From B1 sp964355075 (GTDB lineage: Bacteria > Bacteroidota > Bacteroidia > UKL13-3), in the NCBI GenBank assembly GCA_964355075.1, contig CAYHCF010000020.1:1-61225 (forward strand): a DNA stretch of 61,225 bases, read 5' to 3'. Below are positions 46,470 through 56,243 of the stretch, piece by piece. A model generated the notes under the pieces. It saw only the letters and a program-made list of their open reading frames with translations. It had not been told where the DNA came from and ran no database searches. The position numbers and the translations under genes were made by a program. The number at the start of each line of letters is the position of its first letter. Position 1 is the first letter of the stretch.

Positions 46470-47326
46470 ATAAATAGCATTAATGCTGGAAGCCAAAAGG
46501 CAAGCTCCCCGATTAACCTGTAAGAATTGCTTATTTCATTTGTTTTTCTCAAATACAATGCAAGCTGTTGCAAAACAGAAATGAAAAAGAACAGGATAAT
46601 CATCAAAATTGCGTGAGAATCATTAAATTTTATTAATGTTACCATACTTATACCCGTTTGTAAATAAAGAAAATAAAGAATGAGACGCTTCATTTTTTTC
46701 TTACCTAAACGATAAGTAATGTTTTTTGCGCCTGCTATTTCGTCGGTCTCTGCTTCAACTAACGCAATCATTAATAAATTCTGAAGCGTACAACATCCTA
46801 ATAGGAGCCAAAAGAAAATACATTCCAAAATCAAATGATCAGAGCCAGGTGTTCTTATTATAATTTCGAAAGGAACAAAACAAACCGAGATACTATACAA
46901 TACTGCAATTAATATTTCTTTTTCAAAGATTAAAAAGCTCCTTATTTTTTGATGGGTAAACAGGTATAATATCAAACAAATAACTAAAAATGACCCCATA
47001 AGCAGGGTAGTCAATTCTAAATAAATAAAGGAAATCCAACTGTTTATCAATAATAGGATCAGCCCGATGCTAACGAAAAAACTTTTATTTTTAAAGATAG
47101 TGGAATGCCTGATGCTGTTTTGAACCAGGACGCTGTTTTTGTTGTCTAACAGATGATCTGACCAATAAACCAACAGGGTACTGTTAAATAATAATGCGTA
47201 ATAATAGAGGGGAATCTTTATCGAAAGAAGGTTTTCCATACCCACCAGAATACAACAGGTACCTATTGCAACATCAATACTATATTGATTGAGAATAATG
47301 AAATTTTTTTTGATTAGGTTTGACAA
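46466..47326 (-). CDS. UbiA-like membrane prenyltransferase-type protein
   Basis: A 286-residue protein with about eight hydrophobic helices. The Asp-rich motif region reads VYWSDHLLDNKN, a variant of NDxxDxxxD, and the second loop EAETDEIAGAKNITYRLGKKK matches the UbiA second motif. These bind a prenyl diphosphate through Mg2+. The substrate is unknown. The only N-terminal start available is TTG at 47326, since the next ATG falls inside the first helix. It is divergent from the hypothetical exported gene at 47353. Confidence 0.75.
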   Translation of the reverse strand: MSNLIKKNFIILNQYSIDVAIGTCCILVGMENLLSIKIPLYYYALLFNSTLLVYWSDHLLDNKNSVLVQNSIRHSTIFKNKSFFVSIGLILLLINSWISFIYLELTTLLMGSFLVICLILYLFTHQKIRSFLIFEKEILIAVLYSISVCFVPFEIIIRTPGSDHLILECIFFWLLLGCCTLQNLLMIALVEAETDEIAGAKNITYRLGKKKMKRLILYFLYLQTGISMVTLIKFNDSHAILMIILFFFISVLQQLALYLRKTNEISNSYRLIGELAFWLPALMLFI

Positions 47327-47352
47327 ATTGCAATCGGATAATAAAAATACAC

Positions 47353-47859
47353 ATGATTAAGTGCTGCAAGCTACTTGTTTTTCTCTTTTTTTCTATGAAT
47401 GTATTCGGGCAATCCGATGCGTATAATCCCCCAAAAGGGCTCAATAACTGGTATGTGGAATTAGGAGGTTCAGCTTTGTTCTATTCTCTTAATTATGAGA
47501 AATATTTATACCGGAATAACTTGGAAAACTTTACCTGGCTGGGTAGGGTAGGTGCTGCTTATAACCCATTTGATTATAAATTTCTGGACATTGTTTTTTT
47601 GGACAGGAACTCTTTCATGTTTCCATTTACGAGTACTGTTTTGTGGGGTTCCGGAAAAGAAAAACTTGAATTCGGTGGCGGGTTCACAATGATCACAAAA
47701 AACTTTAAAGACAATGAAATTGTTACAAATGCAGTAATTGGTCTGAGGGTTATGGAGAGCAATCAGGTTTGCTTCAGGATCAGTTATATTCCTATTTACA
47801 GAGACCATAAATGGATCAACTGGATTGGAGTGAGCCTGGGCAAAAACTTTAGCTTTTAG
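47353..47859 (+). CDS. hypothetical exported, probably outer-membrane protein
   Basis: A 168-residue protein from the ATG 47353 with signal peptide MIKCCKLLVFLFFSMNVFG. The mature part is rich in aromatic and alternating strands (YVELGGSALFYSLNYEKYLY, WLGRVGAAYNPFDY, FRISYIPIYRDHKWINWIGV) and ends in GKNFSF, with C-terminal Phe as in outer-membrane beta-barrels. A small barrel is therefore likely. No family name is known to me. Confidence 0.65.
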   Translation: MIKCCKLLVFLFFSMNVFGQSDAYNPPKGLNNWYVELGGSALFYSLNYEKYLYRNNLENFTWLGRVGAAYNPFDYKFLDIVFLDRNSFMFPFTSTVLWGSGKEKLEFGGGFTMITKNFKDNEIVTNAVIGLRVMESNQVCFRISYIPIYRDHKWINWIGVSLGKNFSF

Positions 47860-48001
47860 CAACCCTTTTATGCAATTGACTGTCTATTTTCTATAAAAAT
47901 TACCTTTCTTGTACGTGTAATGTCCGAATAAGGGTTTAAATTGCGTAAATATTTTGGAGTTGGTTTTGAGTTAACTTTTGTCCAAAGAATTTTAAAATAA
48001 T

Positions 48002-50557
48002 ATGGAAGCAAAATTTTCACCACGGGTTAAAGATGTAATTTCCTATAGCCGGGAAGAGGCCATTCGATTGGGCCACGATTATATAGGAACAGAACACTTA
48101 CTTCTGGGATTAATAAGAGAAGGGGAGGGAAAAGCCCTTAAAACATTAAAAGCCTTAGATGTAGATCAGCTTCGCCTGAAAAAAACGATTGAAGACAATA
48201 TCAGAAGTTCGGCGTCAAATAATACAAACTTTGTAAATATTCCACTGACCAAACAAGCTGAAAAGGTGCTTAAAATAACCTATCTGGAGGCCAAAATATT
48301 TAAAACGGATATCATTGGAACAGAACATTTATTACTGTCAATTTTGCGGGATGAGGACAATTTGGCCTCTCAGATTTTGAGTCAATATGGAATTTCATAT
48401 GATATTTTTAAAGCGGGTGTTGAAAATAATTTAAGCGAAACCAAAAGTGAAATGCCGCCATCAGAGGAAGAAGAATTCTATGGTCCCGCCCCCGAAGAAA
48501 GAAAAAGTGAGCCTCGAAAAAGTGATATTAAATCTAAAACCCCTGTTTTGGATAATTTTGGAAGAGATTTAACCAAGGCAGGTGAAGAAGGGAAATTAGA
48601 TCCCATTGTTGGAAGAGAAAAGGAAATAGAACGGGTATCGCAGATTTTATCCCGGAGAAAGAAAAACAACCCTATTCTGATTGGTGAACCCGGAGTTGGG
48701 AAAACAGCCATTGCCGAAGGATTGGCTTTGAGAATTATTCAGCGGAAAGTTTCACGGGTACTTTTTAATAAGCGAATTGTAATGCTGGATCTTGCCAGCC
48801 TGGTTGCCGGAACCAAATACCGGGGTCAGTTTGAAGAACGCATGAAAGCAGTAATGAATGAACTGGAAAAATCGCCTGATGTTATTTTGTTCATTGATGA
48901 AATTCATACCCTGGTGGGCGCAGGTGGGGCAAGTGGTTCGCTGGATGCTTCCAATATGTTTAAGCCGGCTTTAGCGCGTGGCGAAATTCAATGTATTGGT
49001 GCAACTACCTTAAACGAATATCGTCAGTATATAGAAAAGGATGGCGCTTTGGAACGCAGGTTTCAGATGGTTCTGGTTGAACCGGCAACTGCTGAAGAAA
49101 GCATCGAAATTCTGAATAATATCAAAGATAAATATGAAGCGCATCATAGTGTTATTTACGATAAGGCGGCTATTGATGCGTGTGTAAAAATGAGTTGCCG
49201 TTACCTGGCCGACCGTCACTTACCCGACAAGGCAATTGATGTTTTGGACGAATCGGGTGCACGGGTGCATTTGAGCAATATACATGTGCCGCCAAGTATT
49301 CTTGAACTCGAAAAACAAATTGAGGATATTAAAGTCGAAAAAAACAAGGTAGTGAAAAGCCAAAAGTACGAAGAGGCAGCTAAACTACGTGATAAGGAAA
49401 AACATCTGATCGAGCAGCTTGAAACAGAAAAAATTCGCTGGGAAGATGATACAAAAACACAACGATTTGCAGTAACCGAAGCCGATGTGGCCGAGGTAAT
49501 TGCCATGATGACCGGTGTTCCGGTAAAACGAATTGCACAAAGTGAAGGCCAGCGTTTGTTAAATATGGGAACCGAATTGGCCGGAAAGGTTATCGGGCAG
49601 GAAGAAGCAATTCGAAAATTGACAAAAGCGATTCAACGCACCCGCGCCGGTTTAAAAAATCCAAATAAGCCAATAGGTTCATTCGTATTTCTGGGCCCAA
49701 CCGGGGTTGGTAAAACAGAAATGGCTAAAGTACTCGCTAAGTATTTATTCGATACCGAAGAGGCTATGATTCGCATCGATATGAGCGAATACATGGAGAA
49801 ATTCGCGGTTAGCCGTTTGGTGGGAGCGCCTCCGGGATATGTGGGTTATGAAGAAGGCGGACAATTAACTGAAAAAATTCGCAGAAAACCTTATGCGGTT
49901 GTTTTATTAGATGAAATTGAAAAAGCACATCCCGATGTTTTCAATATTTTGCTTCAGGTACTGGATGAAGGGTTTATTACGGATAGCATGGGCAGAAAGG
50001 TGGATTTCAGAAATACCATTATCATTATGACCTCCAATCTCGGTTCACGTCAGTTGAAGGATTTTGGCGGAGGAGTGGGTTTCTCAACCCCAACTAAGTT
50101 TGCTGAAAGTGAGAAAAATATCAAGAGTGTGATCGAAACAGCTTTGAAACGTTTCTTTTCACCTGAGTTTCTAAACCGGATTGATGATGTGATTATTTTC
50201 TCTTCTCTGGAAAAAGACTCTATCGTGAAGATTTTGGAATTGAACCTTGAAAAGTTATTCAAACGAATTGAAGAGCTGGGTTTCAAAGTGAGTTTTACGG
50301 ATGTTGCTAAAGAGTTTTTAGCTGATAAAGGTTTTGATCCGGATTTGGGAGCAAGGCCCCTGGCACGAACCATTCAAAAATTTGTGGAAGATCCGATTGC
50401 TGAAGAGTTATTAAAGATGGAAATGGGTGTTGGGGAAACCATTCATATTGATTATGATAAAGAAGCAAATCCGGGGGAATTGAAAATTACCCAAACTGTA
50501 AAGAAAGCCGCACGTAAAAAGAAGGATCTGCCTGCAACAGAAAAACCCGAACCATAA
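48002..50557 (+). CDS. clpC: Clp protease ATP-binding subunit ClpC
   Basis: An AAA+ disaggregase/unfoldase that can partner ClpP. The 851-residue product has two N-terminal Clp_N repeats (SREEAIRLGHDYIGTEHLLL, LEAKIFKTDIIGTEHLLL), Walker A1 GEPGVGKT near 229, Walker B VILFIDEIHTLVGAG, a UVR-like middle segment (YEEAAKLRDKEKHLIEQLE near 455), Walker A2 GPTGVGKT near 564, VVLLDEIEKAHPD, and ARPLARTIQKF near the end. rlmH follows after 31 bases. Confidence 0.96.
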   Translation: MEAKFSPRVKDVISYSREEAIRLGHDYIGTEHLLLGLIREGEGKALKTLKALDVDQLRLKKTIEDNIRSSASNNTNFVNIPLTKQAEKVLKITYLEAKIFKTDIIGTEHLLLSILRDEDNLASQILSQYGISYDIFKAGVENNLSETKSEMPPSEEEEFYGPAPEERKSEPRKSDIKSKTPVLDNFGRDLTKAGEEGKLDPIVGREKEIERVSQILSRRKKNNPILIGEPGVGKTAIAEGLALRIIQRKVSRVLFNKRIVMLDLASLVAGTKYRGQFEERMKAVMNELEKSPDVILFIDEIHTLVGAGGASGSLDASNMFKPALARGEIQCIGATTLNEYRQYIEKDGALERRFQMVLVEPATAEESIEILNNIKDKYEAHHSVIYDKAAIDACVKMSCRYLADRHLPDKAIDVLDESGARVHLSNIHVPPSILELEKQIEDIKVEKNKVVKSQKYEEAAKLRDKEKHLIEQLETEKIRWEDDTKTQRFAVTEADVAEVIAMMTGVPVKRIAQSEGQRLLNMGTELAGKVIGQEEAIRKLTKAIQRTRAGLKNPNKPIGSFVFLGPTGVGKTEMAKVLAKYLFDTEEAMIRIDMSEYMEKFAVSRLVGAPPGYVGYEEGGQLTEKIRRKPYAVVLLDEIEKAHPDVFNILLQVLDEGFITDSMGRKVDFRNTIIIMTSNLGSRQLKDFGGGVGFSTPTKFAESEKNIKSVIETALKRFFSPEFLNRIDDVIIFSSLEKDSIVKILELNLEKLFKRIEELGFKVSFTDVAKEFLADKGFDPDLGARPLARTIQKFVEDPIAEELLKMEMGVGETIHIDYDKEANPGELKITQTVKKAARKKKDLPATEKPEP

Positions 50558-50588
50558 GAGCCTGTCAATAATGTGAGCTGGCTATTTC

Positions 50589-51053
50589 ATGAAAATTAGT
50601 TTAATAAGATTAGGTAAACTGCACCTCGAATTTGCTCAAAATGGCTATTTGGAATATCAAAAGCGTTTGCAGCACTATTGCAGGTTTAATGATGAACTTA
50701 TTATTGTAAGCAGTAAAAGCAAGATACCCGAACAGATCAAAAAAGCAGAAGGAGCGGCTATCTTAAAAAAAATAGCTCAAGATGACCTGGTGATCCTGTT
50801 AGATGAAAGGGGAAAAAGTTTGAGCAGCGAAAAGTGGGCACGGCAAATTGAACAGTACCAGGTTCAAAATAAAGACCTTGTTTTTGTTGTAGGTGGAGCG
50901 TACGGATTTGACGAAAGTGTTTACAAAAGGGCCAATGCCATGCTGTCTTTTTCTTCGTTTACTTTTTCTCACCAATTGGTTCCACTTATTTTTGCCGAAC
51001 AATTATACCGTGCTTTTACCATCCTTAAAGGCGAACCTTATCACCACGCTTAG
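50589..51053 (+). CDS. rlmH: 23S rRNA (pseudouridine1915-N3)-methyltransferase RlmH
   Basis: A SPOUT-fold methyltransferase acting on 23S Psi1915 in helix 69. The 154-residue product shows LVILLDERGKSLSSEKWA, FVVGGAYGFD (SAM-knot) and the C-terminal LYRAFTILKGEPYHH that defines the family. The next gene's ATG begins directly after this stop codon, so the two are probably coupled. Confidence 0.95.
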   Translation: MKISLIRLGKLHLEFAQNGYLEYQKRLQHYCRFNDELIIVSSKSKIPEQIKKAEGAAILKKIAQDDLVILLDERGKSLSSEKWARQIEQYQVQNKDLVFVVGGAYGFDESVYKRANAMLSFSSFTFSHQLVPLIFAEQLYRAFTILKGEPYHHA

Positions 51054-51728
51054 ATGAACTGGAATAACTTTTGGAACCAAAAAGCCTTACAAAGCAATGC
51101 ATCAATGCAGGTTGCCAGGGTGAGCAATGGAAAAGCGCTGGATGAGGAATTAATTCAACGAATTGCTTCCCATATACAATCACAACTTCAATTGAAAAAC
51201 GACGAATCCCTGTTGGATGTTTGTTGCGGGAACGGCTTATTGCTTTCCTGTTTGAAGCCCCATTGCAGGGAGGCAACCGGTATTGATTTTTCGGAGGCAT
51301 TGATCGGACAAGCCATTGAAAAATATAGTGCCGAACAACTGCAATTTCTGCATCTCGACGCTACTCAGTTTAATCTGAAAAAAAAATTCGACAAAGTGCT
51401 TCTTTACTTTTCATTTCAATATTTTGAAAGCTATGAAACGGGTAAGCTGGTGATTGAGAACCTATTGAAACATGCCAAACCCGGAGCCCTTATCCTTATT
51501 GGTGATATCCCTGATAAATCCCGTTGGTTTCAGTACTACAACAGCTTTTCAAAATGGCTTACTTATACAAAACAGTATTACCGTAATGCGAACGATATGG
51601 GAAAATTCTGGCATGAAAAAGAATTGCTGAGCATCTGTGATGAGTTAGGTGTGAAAGGTGAAAAACAGGTGCAGGAAAGCTGGCAACCTTATAGTCATTA
51701 CCGGTTTGATTTTCGGATACAGTGTTAA
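51054..51728 (+). CDS. SAM-dependent methyltransferase, substrate unknown
   Basis: A 224-residue class I methyltransferase. Motif I is LLDVCCGNGLLLSCL, motif II region ATGIDFSEALIGQA, with KVLLYFSFQYF and GALILIGDIPDKSRWFQYYN further on. This is the pattern of small-molecule or nucleotide methyltransferases and gives no substrate. It is adjacent to rlmH with no spacing and converges with the lipoprotein gene, overlapping its end by four bases. Confidence 0.8.
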   Translation: MNWNNFWNQKALQSNASMQVARVSNGKALDEELIQRIASHIQSQLQLKNDESLLDVCCGNGLLLSCLKPHCREATGIDFSEALIGQAIEKYSAEQLQFLHLDATQFNLKKKFDKVLLYFSFQYFESYETGKLVIENLLKHAKPGALILIGDIPDKSRWFQYYNSFSKWLTYTKQYYRNANDMGKFWHEKELLSICDELGVKGEKQVQESWQPYSHYRFDFRIQC

Positions 51729-52321
51729 TTCATGATACCGGCCTTCTTCAGTCTTTTTACGAATAATTCCGAGTTTTCTTCCAGTGCAGTTTCGGCCGCT
51801 GTTGTTGGATAGTTTTTGCTGATGGAATTCCAGATCAAACGATAATCGCTTAACAAGTAAACGCTGGTTTCAATGTTAAAATCAGGATGAGGCCATTCGT
51901 ATACCGGATTGTAAAAATAAGGGTCGATAAATAACATATAGTCATCAAAAAATGACCGCTTGTCGGATACAACAGAATCGGTTTTAAAAGGAATCAAATG
52001 GACAATGACGGCGTATTTGAATCCATCCTGAATTAATTTTTGCTGAACCTTGTTTTCATTGCTTTTATTCAGACGTTCCTCCTTTAAATACAAGTAACTC
52101 TGAATGGAAACATGACTGCTTATTCTCACTAACTGATCTTGGGCTATCCGGCTGTTGATGCTATTATTACTTTGGATAAAGAAAATATATTTTTCATTTC
52201 CTGAACCGGATTTTTGAAGCGTCTCCGACTGCCATTCGCAAAGGAAACCCGATTTGCAGCCTGTTAACAGAAACAAGAATAATAATAATAGAACAGATAA
52301 TCGACCAATCATTTTTTTCAT
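51725..52321 (-). CDS. lipoprotein of unknown function
   Basis: A 198-residue protein with signal peptide MKKMIGRLSVLLLLFLFLL and lipobox LLTGC. The mature part (CKSGFLCEWQSETLQKSGSG, ...YAVIVHLIPF, FDDYMLFIDPYFYNPVYEWP) has no motif I know. Repeated Tyr/Trp/Phe suggests a beta-rich fold. It is convergent with the methyltransferase gene. Confidence 0.65.
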   Translation of the reverse strand: MKKMIGRLSVLLLLFLFLLTGCKSGFLCEWQSETLQKSGSGNEKYIFFIQSNNSINSRIAQDQLVRISSHVSIQSYLYLKEERLNKSNENKVQQKLIQDGFKYAVIVHLIPFKTDSVVSDKRSFFDDYMLFIDPYFYNPVYEWPHPDFNIETSVYLLSDYRLIWNSISKNYPTTAAETALEENSELFVKRLKKAGIMN

Positions 52322-52474
52322 ACTTTCTCCCTTAAATCATCCTTCATTTCATTTCCTCTCTCCCCTTCTTTCTGAATTACTGCACATTTTATCATCTGTG
52401 CATATTGCGCGGCTTAAATTTTGTTGCCTATTCATAAATTTTTGCGCCGCGCCTTTTCTATTACTCATATCATA

Positions 52475-52521
52475 CCACGGGTTGCACCCGTGGCTATTAT
52501 TATTAAACCCCTTCAGGGTTT
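52475..52521. repeat. pair of small hairpins
   Basis: CCACGGGT-TGC-ACCCGTGG at 52475-52493 and AAACCC-CTTCA-GGGTTT at 52505-52521. The two occur together in the same gap. Either could act as a terminator. Confidence 0.75.
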
Positions 52522-52651
52522 GAAAATACAAATTCTAATTTCGCTTTCAATCTATCCTATCATCAAATTCGATTCGGCCGGTAAAACATTTCCTTGTCAT
52601 CCTGAGCTTAGCTTGCCCTGAGCTTGCCGAAGGGAAGGGTCTCATTTCCCT

Positions 52652-52667
52652 CCCGATAGCTATCGGG
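52652..52667. repeat. dispersed palindrome CCCGATAGCTATCGGG
   Basis: A perfect 16-bp palindrome, identical to that at 59690-59705 and close to 31078-31094. It lies 15 bases from the alr-type gene stop. Confidence 0.8.
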
Positions 52668-52681
52668 ATCTCATCTCTAGC

Positions 52682-54184
52682 TTAACCATATAAATAAATT
52701 CTTTTCACGCGTTGCGAAATTCCGGTAAGAACTTCATAGGGTATGGTTCCAATTTTTTCTGATATCTCACTAATATCAGGTCTTTCACCAAAAACAGTTA
52801 CTTCATCACCCACCTTGCAAGAAATATGTGAAACATCGAGCATGGTCATATCCATGCAAATATTTCCAACAATCGGAGCAATATGTCCATGTATCATCAT
52901 ATATCCGTTTCCATTGCTCAATTTCCGGTTTAATCCATCTGCATATCCGATGGCAACCACCGCAATCTTTCCATCTTTCTTCAGATATCCTTTTCTCCCA
53001 TAACCAATGCTTTCCTCTTTTTTTATATCTCTTAGCTGAGAAATCACTGTTTTTAAGGATCCAATATTTTGCAATTGATCTTGAATGATGCCGGAAGTGT
53101 CGACGCCATATAAGCCAATACCCGGACGCACCATGTCAAAATGAGCTTCTTTAAATCGCACTATTCCACTGCTGTTCAGGCAATGTTTTAGAATCGGATA
53201 ATTAAATTCTTTACAAATTTGAGCGGTCATTTTTTCAAAGATCTGAATTTGCTTCCGTGTAAATTCGTCGTGCTCCGGAGCTTCAGTTGCAGCAAGATGG
53301 GTAAAAACCGACTTTATTTTCAGGAATGGATTTTCTTTAATCTGCGCGATGAGAGCACTTAACTGATTCTCTTCGAAACCCAGCCGTTTCATTCCGGTCT
53401 CCAGTTTAATATGAATGCCTATTTCTTCACCCGGTGCCGAAACAATTAGCTTTTCAATAATCCCGGAATGATACACTTCAGGCTCCAGGTTATACTTGCT
53501 GATGGCATCATAACTATATTCCTCGGGGTTCATCACCAAAATCGGGGTTTTAATTCCGGCTTTACGTAAGGTAACTCCTTCGTCGGCATAGGCAACAGCA
53601 AGGTAATCAACCCGGTTATTGGCAAGTAAGCTGGCAATTTCATAACAACCGGTGCCATAACTGAAAGCTTTAACCATTGCCATAATTTTAACACTTGGGT
53701 CAAGCTGATTCCTATAAACATTTAAATTATGAAGCAGCGCATTTAGATTGACCTCAAAAACAGTCTGATGAACTTTTTTCACAAGCCAAATACTTATTTT
53801 TTCGAAAGCAAAATCATAGGCTCCTTTCAATAAGATGATTTCATTTTTAAAGTCATATTCATTTTCATTTGAAATAAAACTTTTTATATCATTATAGAAT
53901 TTAATATCTGTTTGTTTAAATAATTTTTGTTGAGAACCAATCGCCGGTCCGATTCCAATAAATTTATCTATTTTCATTTCCTCCAGGTTCTTTGCCACCG
54001 CCTGATAGAGTTGTTCATTGGTTTTTCCGTTTTCAAATAGATCCGATAGAATTACGGTTCGTTTATACTCCCCGGCAAATTGATTTAAAAATTCCAGGGC
54101 AGTAGCCAGAGAAGCGGTATCGGTATGATAACGATCTGTTATGAGCAAGCAATTATTATTTGCTTCTATTAATTGATATCGCAT
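52682..54184 (-). CDS. alanine racemase fused to the C-terminal part of MurF only
   Basis: In Bacteroidota MurF and Alr are often one protein of about 820 residues. This one is 500 residues from the first ATG (54184). It begins MRYQLIEANNNCLLITDRYH, which matches the start of the MurF C-terminal domain, and the N-terminal and ATP-binding MurF domains are absent. The Alr half is intact: PLP lysine in MAMVKAFSYGTG, the Tyr-containing SIGYGRKGYL, HFDMVRPGIGLYGV, and the GNICMDMTMLDVSHI region. It should make D-alanine; MurF activity is not expected. The gene upstream is an MFS permease, not murF. Confidence 0.85.
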   Translation of the reverse strand: MRYQLIEANNNCLLITDRYHTDTASLATALEFLNQFAGEYKRTVILSDLFENGKTNEQLYQAVAKNLEEMKIDKFIGIGPAIGSQQKLFKQTDIKFYNDIKSFISNENEYDFKNEIILLKGAYDFAFEKISIWLVKKVHQTVFEVNLNALLHNLNVYRNQLDPSVKIMAMVKAFSYGTGCYEIASLLANNRVDYLAVAYADEGVTLRKAGIKTPILVMNPEEYSYDAISKYNLEPEVYHSGIIEKLIVSAPGEEIGIHIKLETGMKRLGFEENQLSALIAQIKENPFLKIKSVFTHLAATEAPEHDEFTRKQIQIFEKMTAQICKEFNYPILKHCLNSSGIVRFKEAHFDMVRPGIGLYGVDTSGIIQDQLQNIGSLKTVISQLRDIKKEESIGYGRKGYLKKDGKIAVVAIGYADGLNRKLSNGNGYMMIHGHIAPIVGNICMDMTMLDVSHISCKVGDEVTVFGERPDISEISEKIGTIPYEVLTGISQRVKRIYLYG

Positions 54185-54317
54185 ACAACAAAGGGGTAAA
54201 TCTGAAAAATGAGATAAGATAAGAACATATTCGCGAAACGGCAGGCATGAGCAATGGGTTGAACCATTTTCTTCTTTAAAACCTGAACCCAATTATGCAA
54301 TATAAACATGGTGCTGA

Positions 54318-55595
54318 TTATTTTTTTTGGTTGGCAATTAAGACCCATGAAGAAATCCCAAGGAAAATACTCATCATAAAAAAGGCCCAAACTATGCCGT
54401 GTCCAAATGTAAAAAATGGAATGGAGAACAAAAAGATAAAAACACTGCGTGTAAACACATTTACCATGTTGAATATACTATTTACTCTACCCATAATTTC
54501 GTTGGGGATATGATTGAAGAAATACGTAAGCCTGAGCACCCTTACTCCTGCGTTACTAAATCCCAAAAGAATACAAAACACATACAAACTCCATACGCTT
54601 TTAGCTAAAAACATCCAGAAAAACAGGGCACTGCCCATCATAGAAAGTAAAATGATAGCGCTTACTACATGGGCATTTTTAAAAACCTTTCCAATAAAGA
54701 TTCCTGCACTTAAAGCGCCGATGGCATAAATCAGATCGGCAGCCGCAAAAACACTTCCCCCTTCTTGTAAGTGGCGTTCAACATAAATAGGCAATAAAGC
54801 ATGAATACTCACAATTACAGTTGCGAATACCGAATACGAGAACAAACCAAAAACAAGTAATTCTGTATGTTGATTCAGGTAACTGAAACCACTTTTAACT
54901 CTTTTCAGGATGGATCCTAATTCCGTTGTTAATTGTTTTATGGGAATATATTTTATGCCTACAATTAATCCTGCAGCAATAAAATAGGTACAGGCATCCA
55001 ATAAAAAAATATCCCAGATTTCCCATCGGGGGATATCGAAAGGGATCTGAACGTTAAATCCTGCAATTTTACCTTTTGTATGATCCACTCCTTCAATTAA
55101 TAAAGCGGCAAATGCACCCGATAAGATGGATGTGCTTTGCCCAACAATTTCTATCCAGGAATTTACTTTTTGGTATTGTTGGGGTTCACTGATTTCCTGG
55201 GCAAAGGCATAGAGCGTGGGGTAATGTATATTAAAGTTAAGAATGGTAATTCCGAAAACTGCTACGATTAAAATATTAGGTAAGAAGTGATTCACATATC
55301 CCAACATGGAAATAAAAAAAATTAAGATTCCGCAAACAAGAGTGGTTACCAGAAAATTCTTTTTACGACTGAACCTATCTACCAAGGTGCCGGCATAGAG
55401 TCCGAATACCAAAACAAGTAATGTTATGATCCCGTAGGCAATATTAAATAAACCACTTTGTTGCGTTTTTGCAAAATACCAGGGTATTGCCAGCATACTC
55501 ATGCCCTGAGCCAAACCTGAGATTGCATTTGCGGTAAATAATAATAAAAGGGGGCGCTTATTGGTCACGTGGTAAAGTAAGTGTTCCAAATTCAA
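54318..55595 (-). CDS. MFS transporter
   Basis: A 425-residue inner-membrane permease with about twelve helices. The motif-A-like loop after helix 2 reads GTLVDRFSRKKNFL. The usual start region ...NKRPLLLLFTANAISGLAQG is preceded by a TTG (55595), with GTG at 55568 as an alternative; no ATG is available. The substrate is unknown; the layout resembles drug or multi-purpose effluxers of the MFS-1 group. It lies upstream of the truncated MurF-Alr gene on the same strand and divergent from recX. Confidence 0.82.
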   Translation of the reverse strand: MNLEHLLYHVTNKRPLLLLFTANAISGLAQGMSMLAIPWYFAKTQQSGLFNIAYGIITLLVLVFGLYAGTLVDRFSRKKNFLVTTLVCGILIFFISMLGYVNHFLPNILIVAVFGITILNFNIHYPTLYAFAQEISEPQQYQKVNSWIEIVGQSTSILSGAFAALLIEGVDHTKGKIAGFNVQIPFDIPRWEIWDIFLLDACTYFIAAGLIVGIKYIPIKQLTTELGSILKRVKSGFSYLNQHTELLVFGLFSYSVFATVIVSIHALLPIYVERHLQEGGSVFAAADLIYAIGALSAGIFIGKVFKNAHVVSAIILLSMMGSALFFWMFLAKSVWSLYVFCILLGFSNAGVRVLRLTYFFNHIPNEIMGRVNSIFNMVNVFTRSVFIFLFSIPFFTFGHGIVWAFFMMSIFLGISSWVLIANQKK

Positions 55596-55679
55596 TCTAT
55601 CAAATTTATTTGAGTTTAATGTTATTTTGCAGACTTAAATCTTTGCGTTCAACCCGAATTTTTACATTTTAGGATCAAC

Positions 55680-56153
55680 ATGAACAGCCCGAAAAATACC
55701 GGTGAAAATGAAACTTTAATAAAGTTGGCAGCTTATTGTGCCTACCAGGAACGCTGCCATAAGGAAGTATTGGCAAAACTTGCCGATTTGGGGGTGTTTG
55801 GATCAACTGCCGCAGCGATACTTTTGCGATTGATTGAAGATAATTATGTAAATGAGGAACGCTTTGCCAAGGCTTTTGCCGGAGGAAAATTCAGGGTTAA
55901 GCAATGGGGTAAACAAAAGATTATACGCGAACTCAAAATACGTGACATCTCCGAATACTGCATTCAGCAAGGACTACGGGAAATTGAGGATGAAGATTAT
56001 TTCAAAACTTTAAAAGAACTGGTTCAGGATAAATACGATAAGGTAAAGTTTACAAATGCTTTGCAGCGCAAATATAAAACGGCTCAATATGCTATAACAA
56101 GGGGTTTTGAAAGCAATTTGGTTTGGGATATTTTGAGCACCTTATCGTATTGA
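55680..56153 (+). CDS. recX: RecX-family regulatory protein
   Basis: A modulator that blocks or limits RecA filament growth. The 157-residue product is all-helical with the RecX repeats: AAYCAYQERCHKEVLAKL, LIEDNYVNEERFAKAFAGGK, WGKQKIIRELKIRDIS and the tail KYKTAQYAITRGFESNLVWD. Length and order fit the family. recA is not in the window. Confidence 0.9.
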   Translation: MNSPKNTGENETLIKLAAYCAYQERCHKEVLAKLADLGVFGSTAAAILLRLIEDNYVNEERFAKAFAGGKFRVKQWGKQKIIRELKIRDISEYCIQQGLREIEDEDYFKTLKELVQDKYDKVKFTNALQRKYKTAQYAITRGFESNLVWDILSTLSY

Positions 56154-56243
56154 ATTTATTTGGTAAAATTTGTGACTCATTTGGTTTTTTAATATCAATC
56201 TTTTTTAAAAATGGATTATAATTGCAACCTAATATTAAATTGA

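Larger units (their letters stand above)
52322..52681. other. 360-bp gap with four dispersed repeat types, no gene
   Basis: Contains the hairpin CCACGGGTTGCACCCGTGG (52475-52493), the hairpin AAACCC-CTTCA-GGGTTT (52505-52521), a CCTGAGCTTGCCGAAGGG-type element near 52598-52640, and a perfect CCCGATAGCTATCGGG palindrome (52652-52667). These resemble dispersed intergenic elements of Bacteroidota. No coding frame is supported. Confidence 0.8.
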
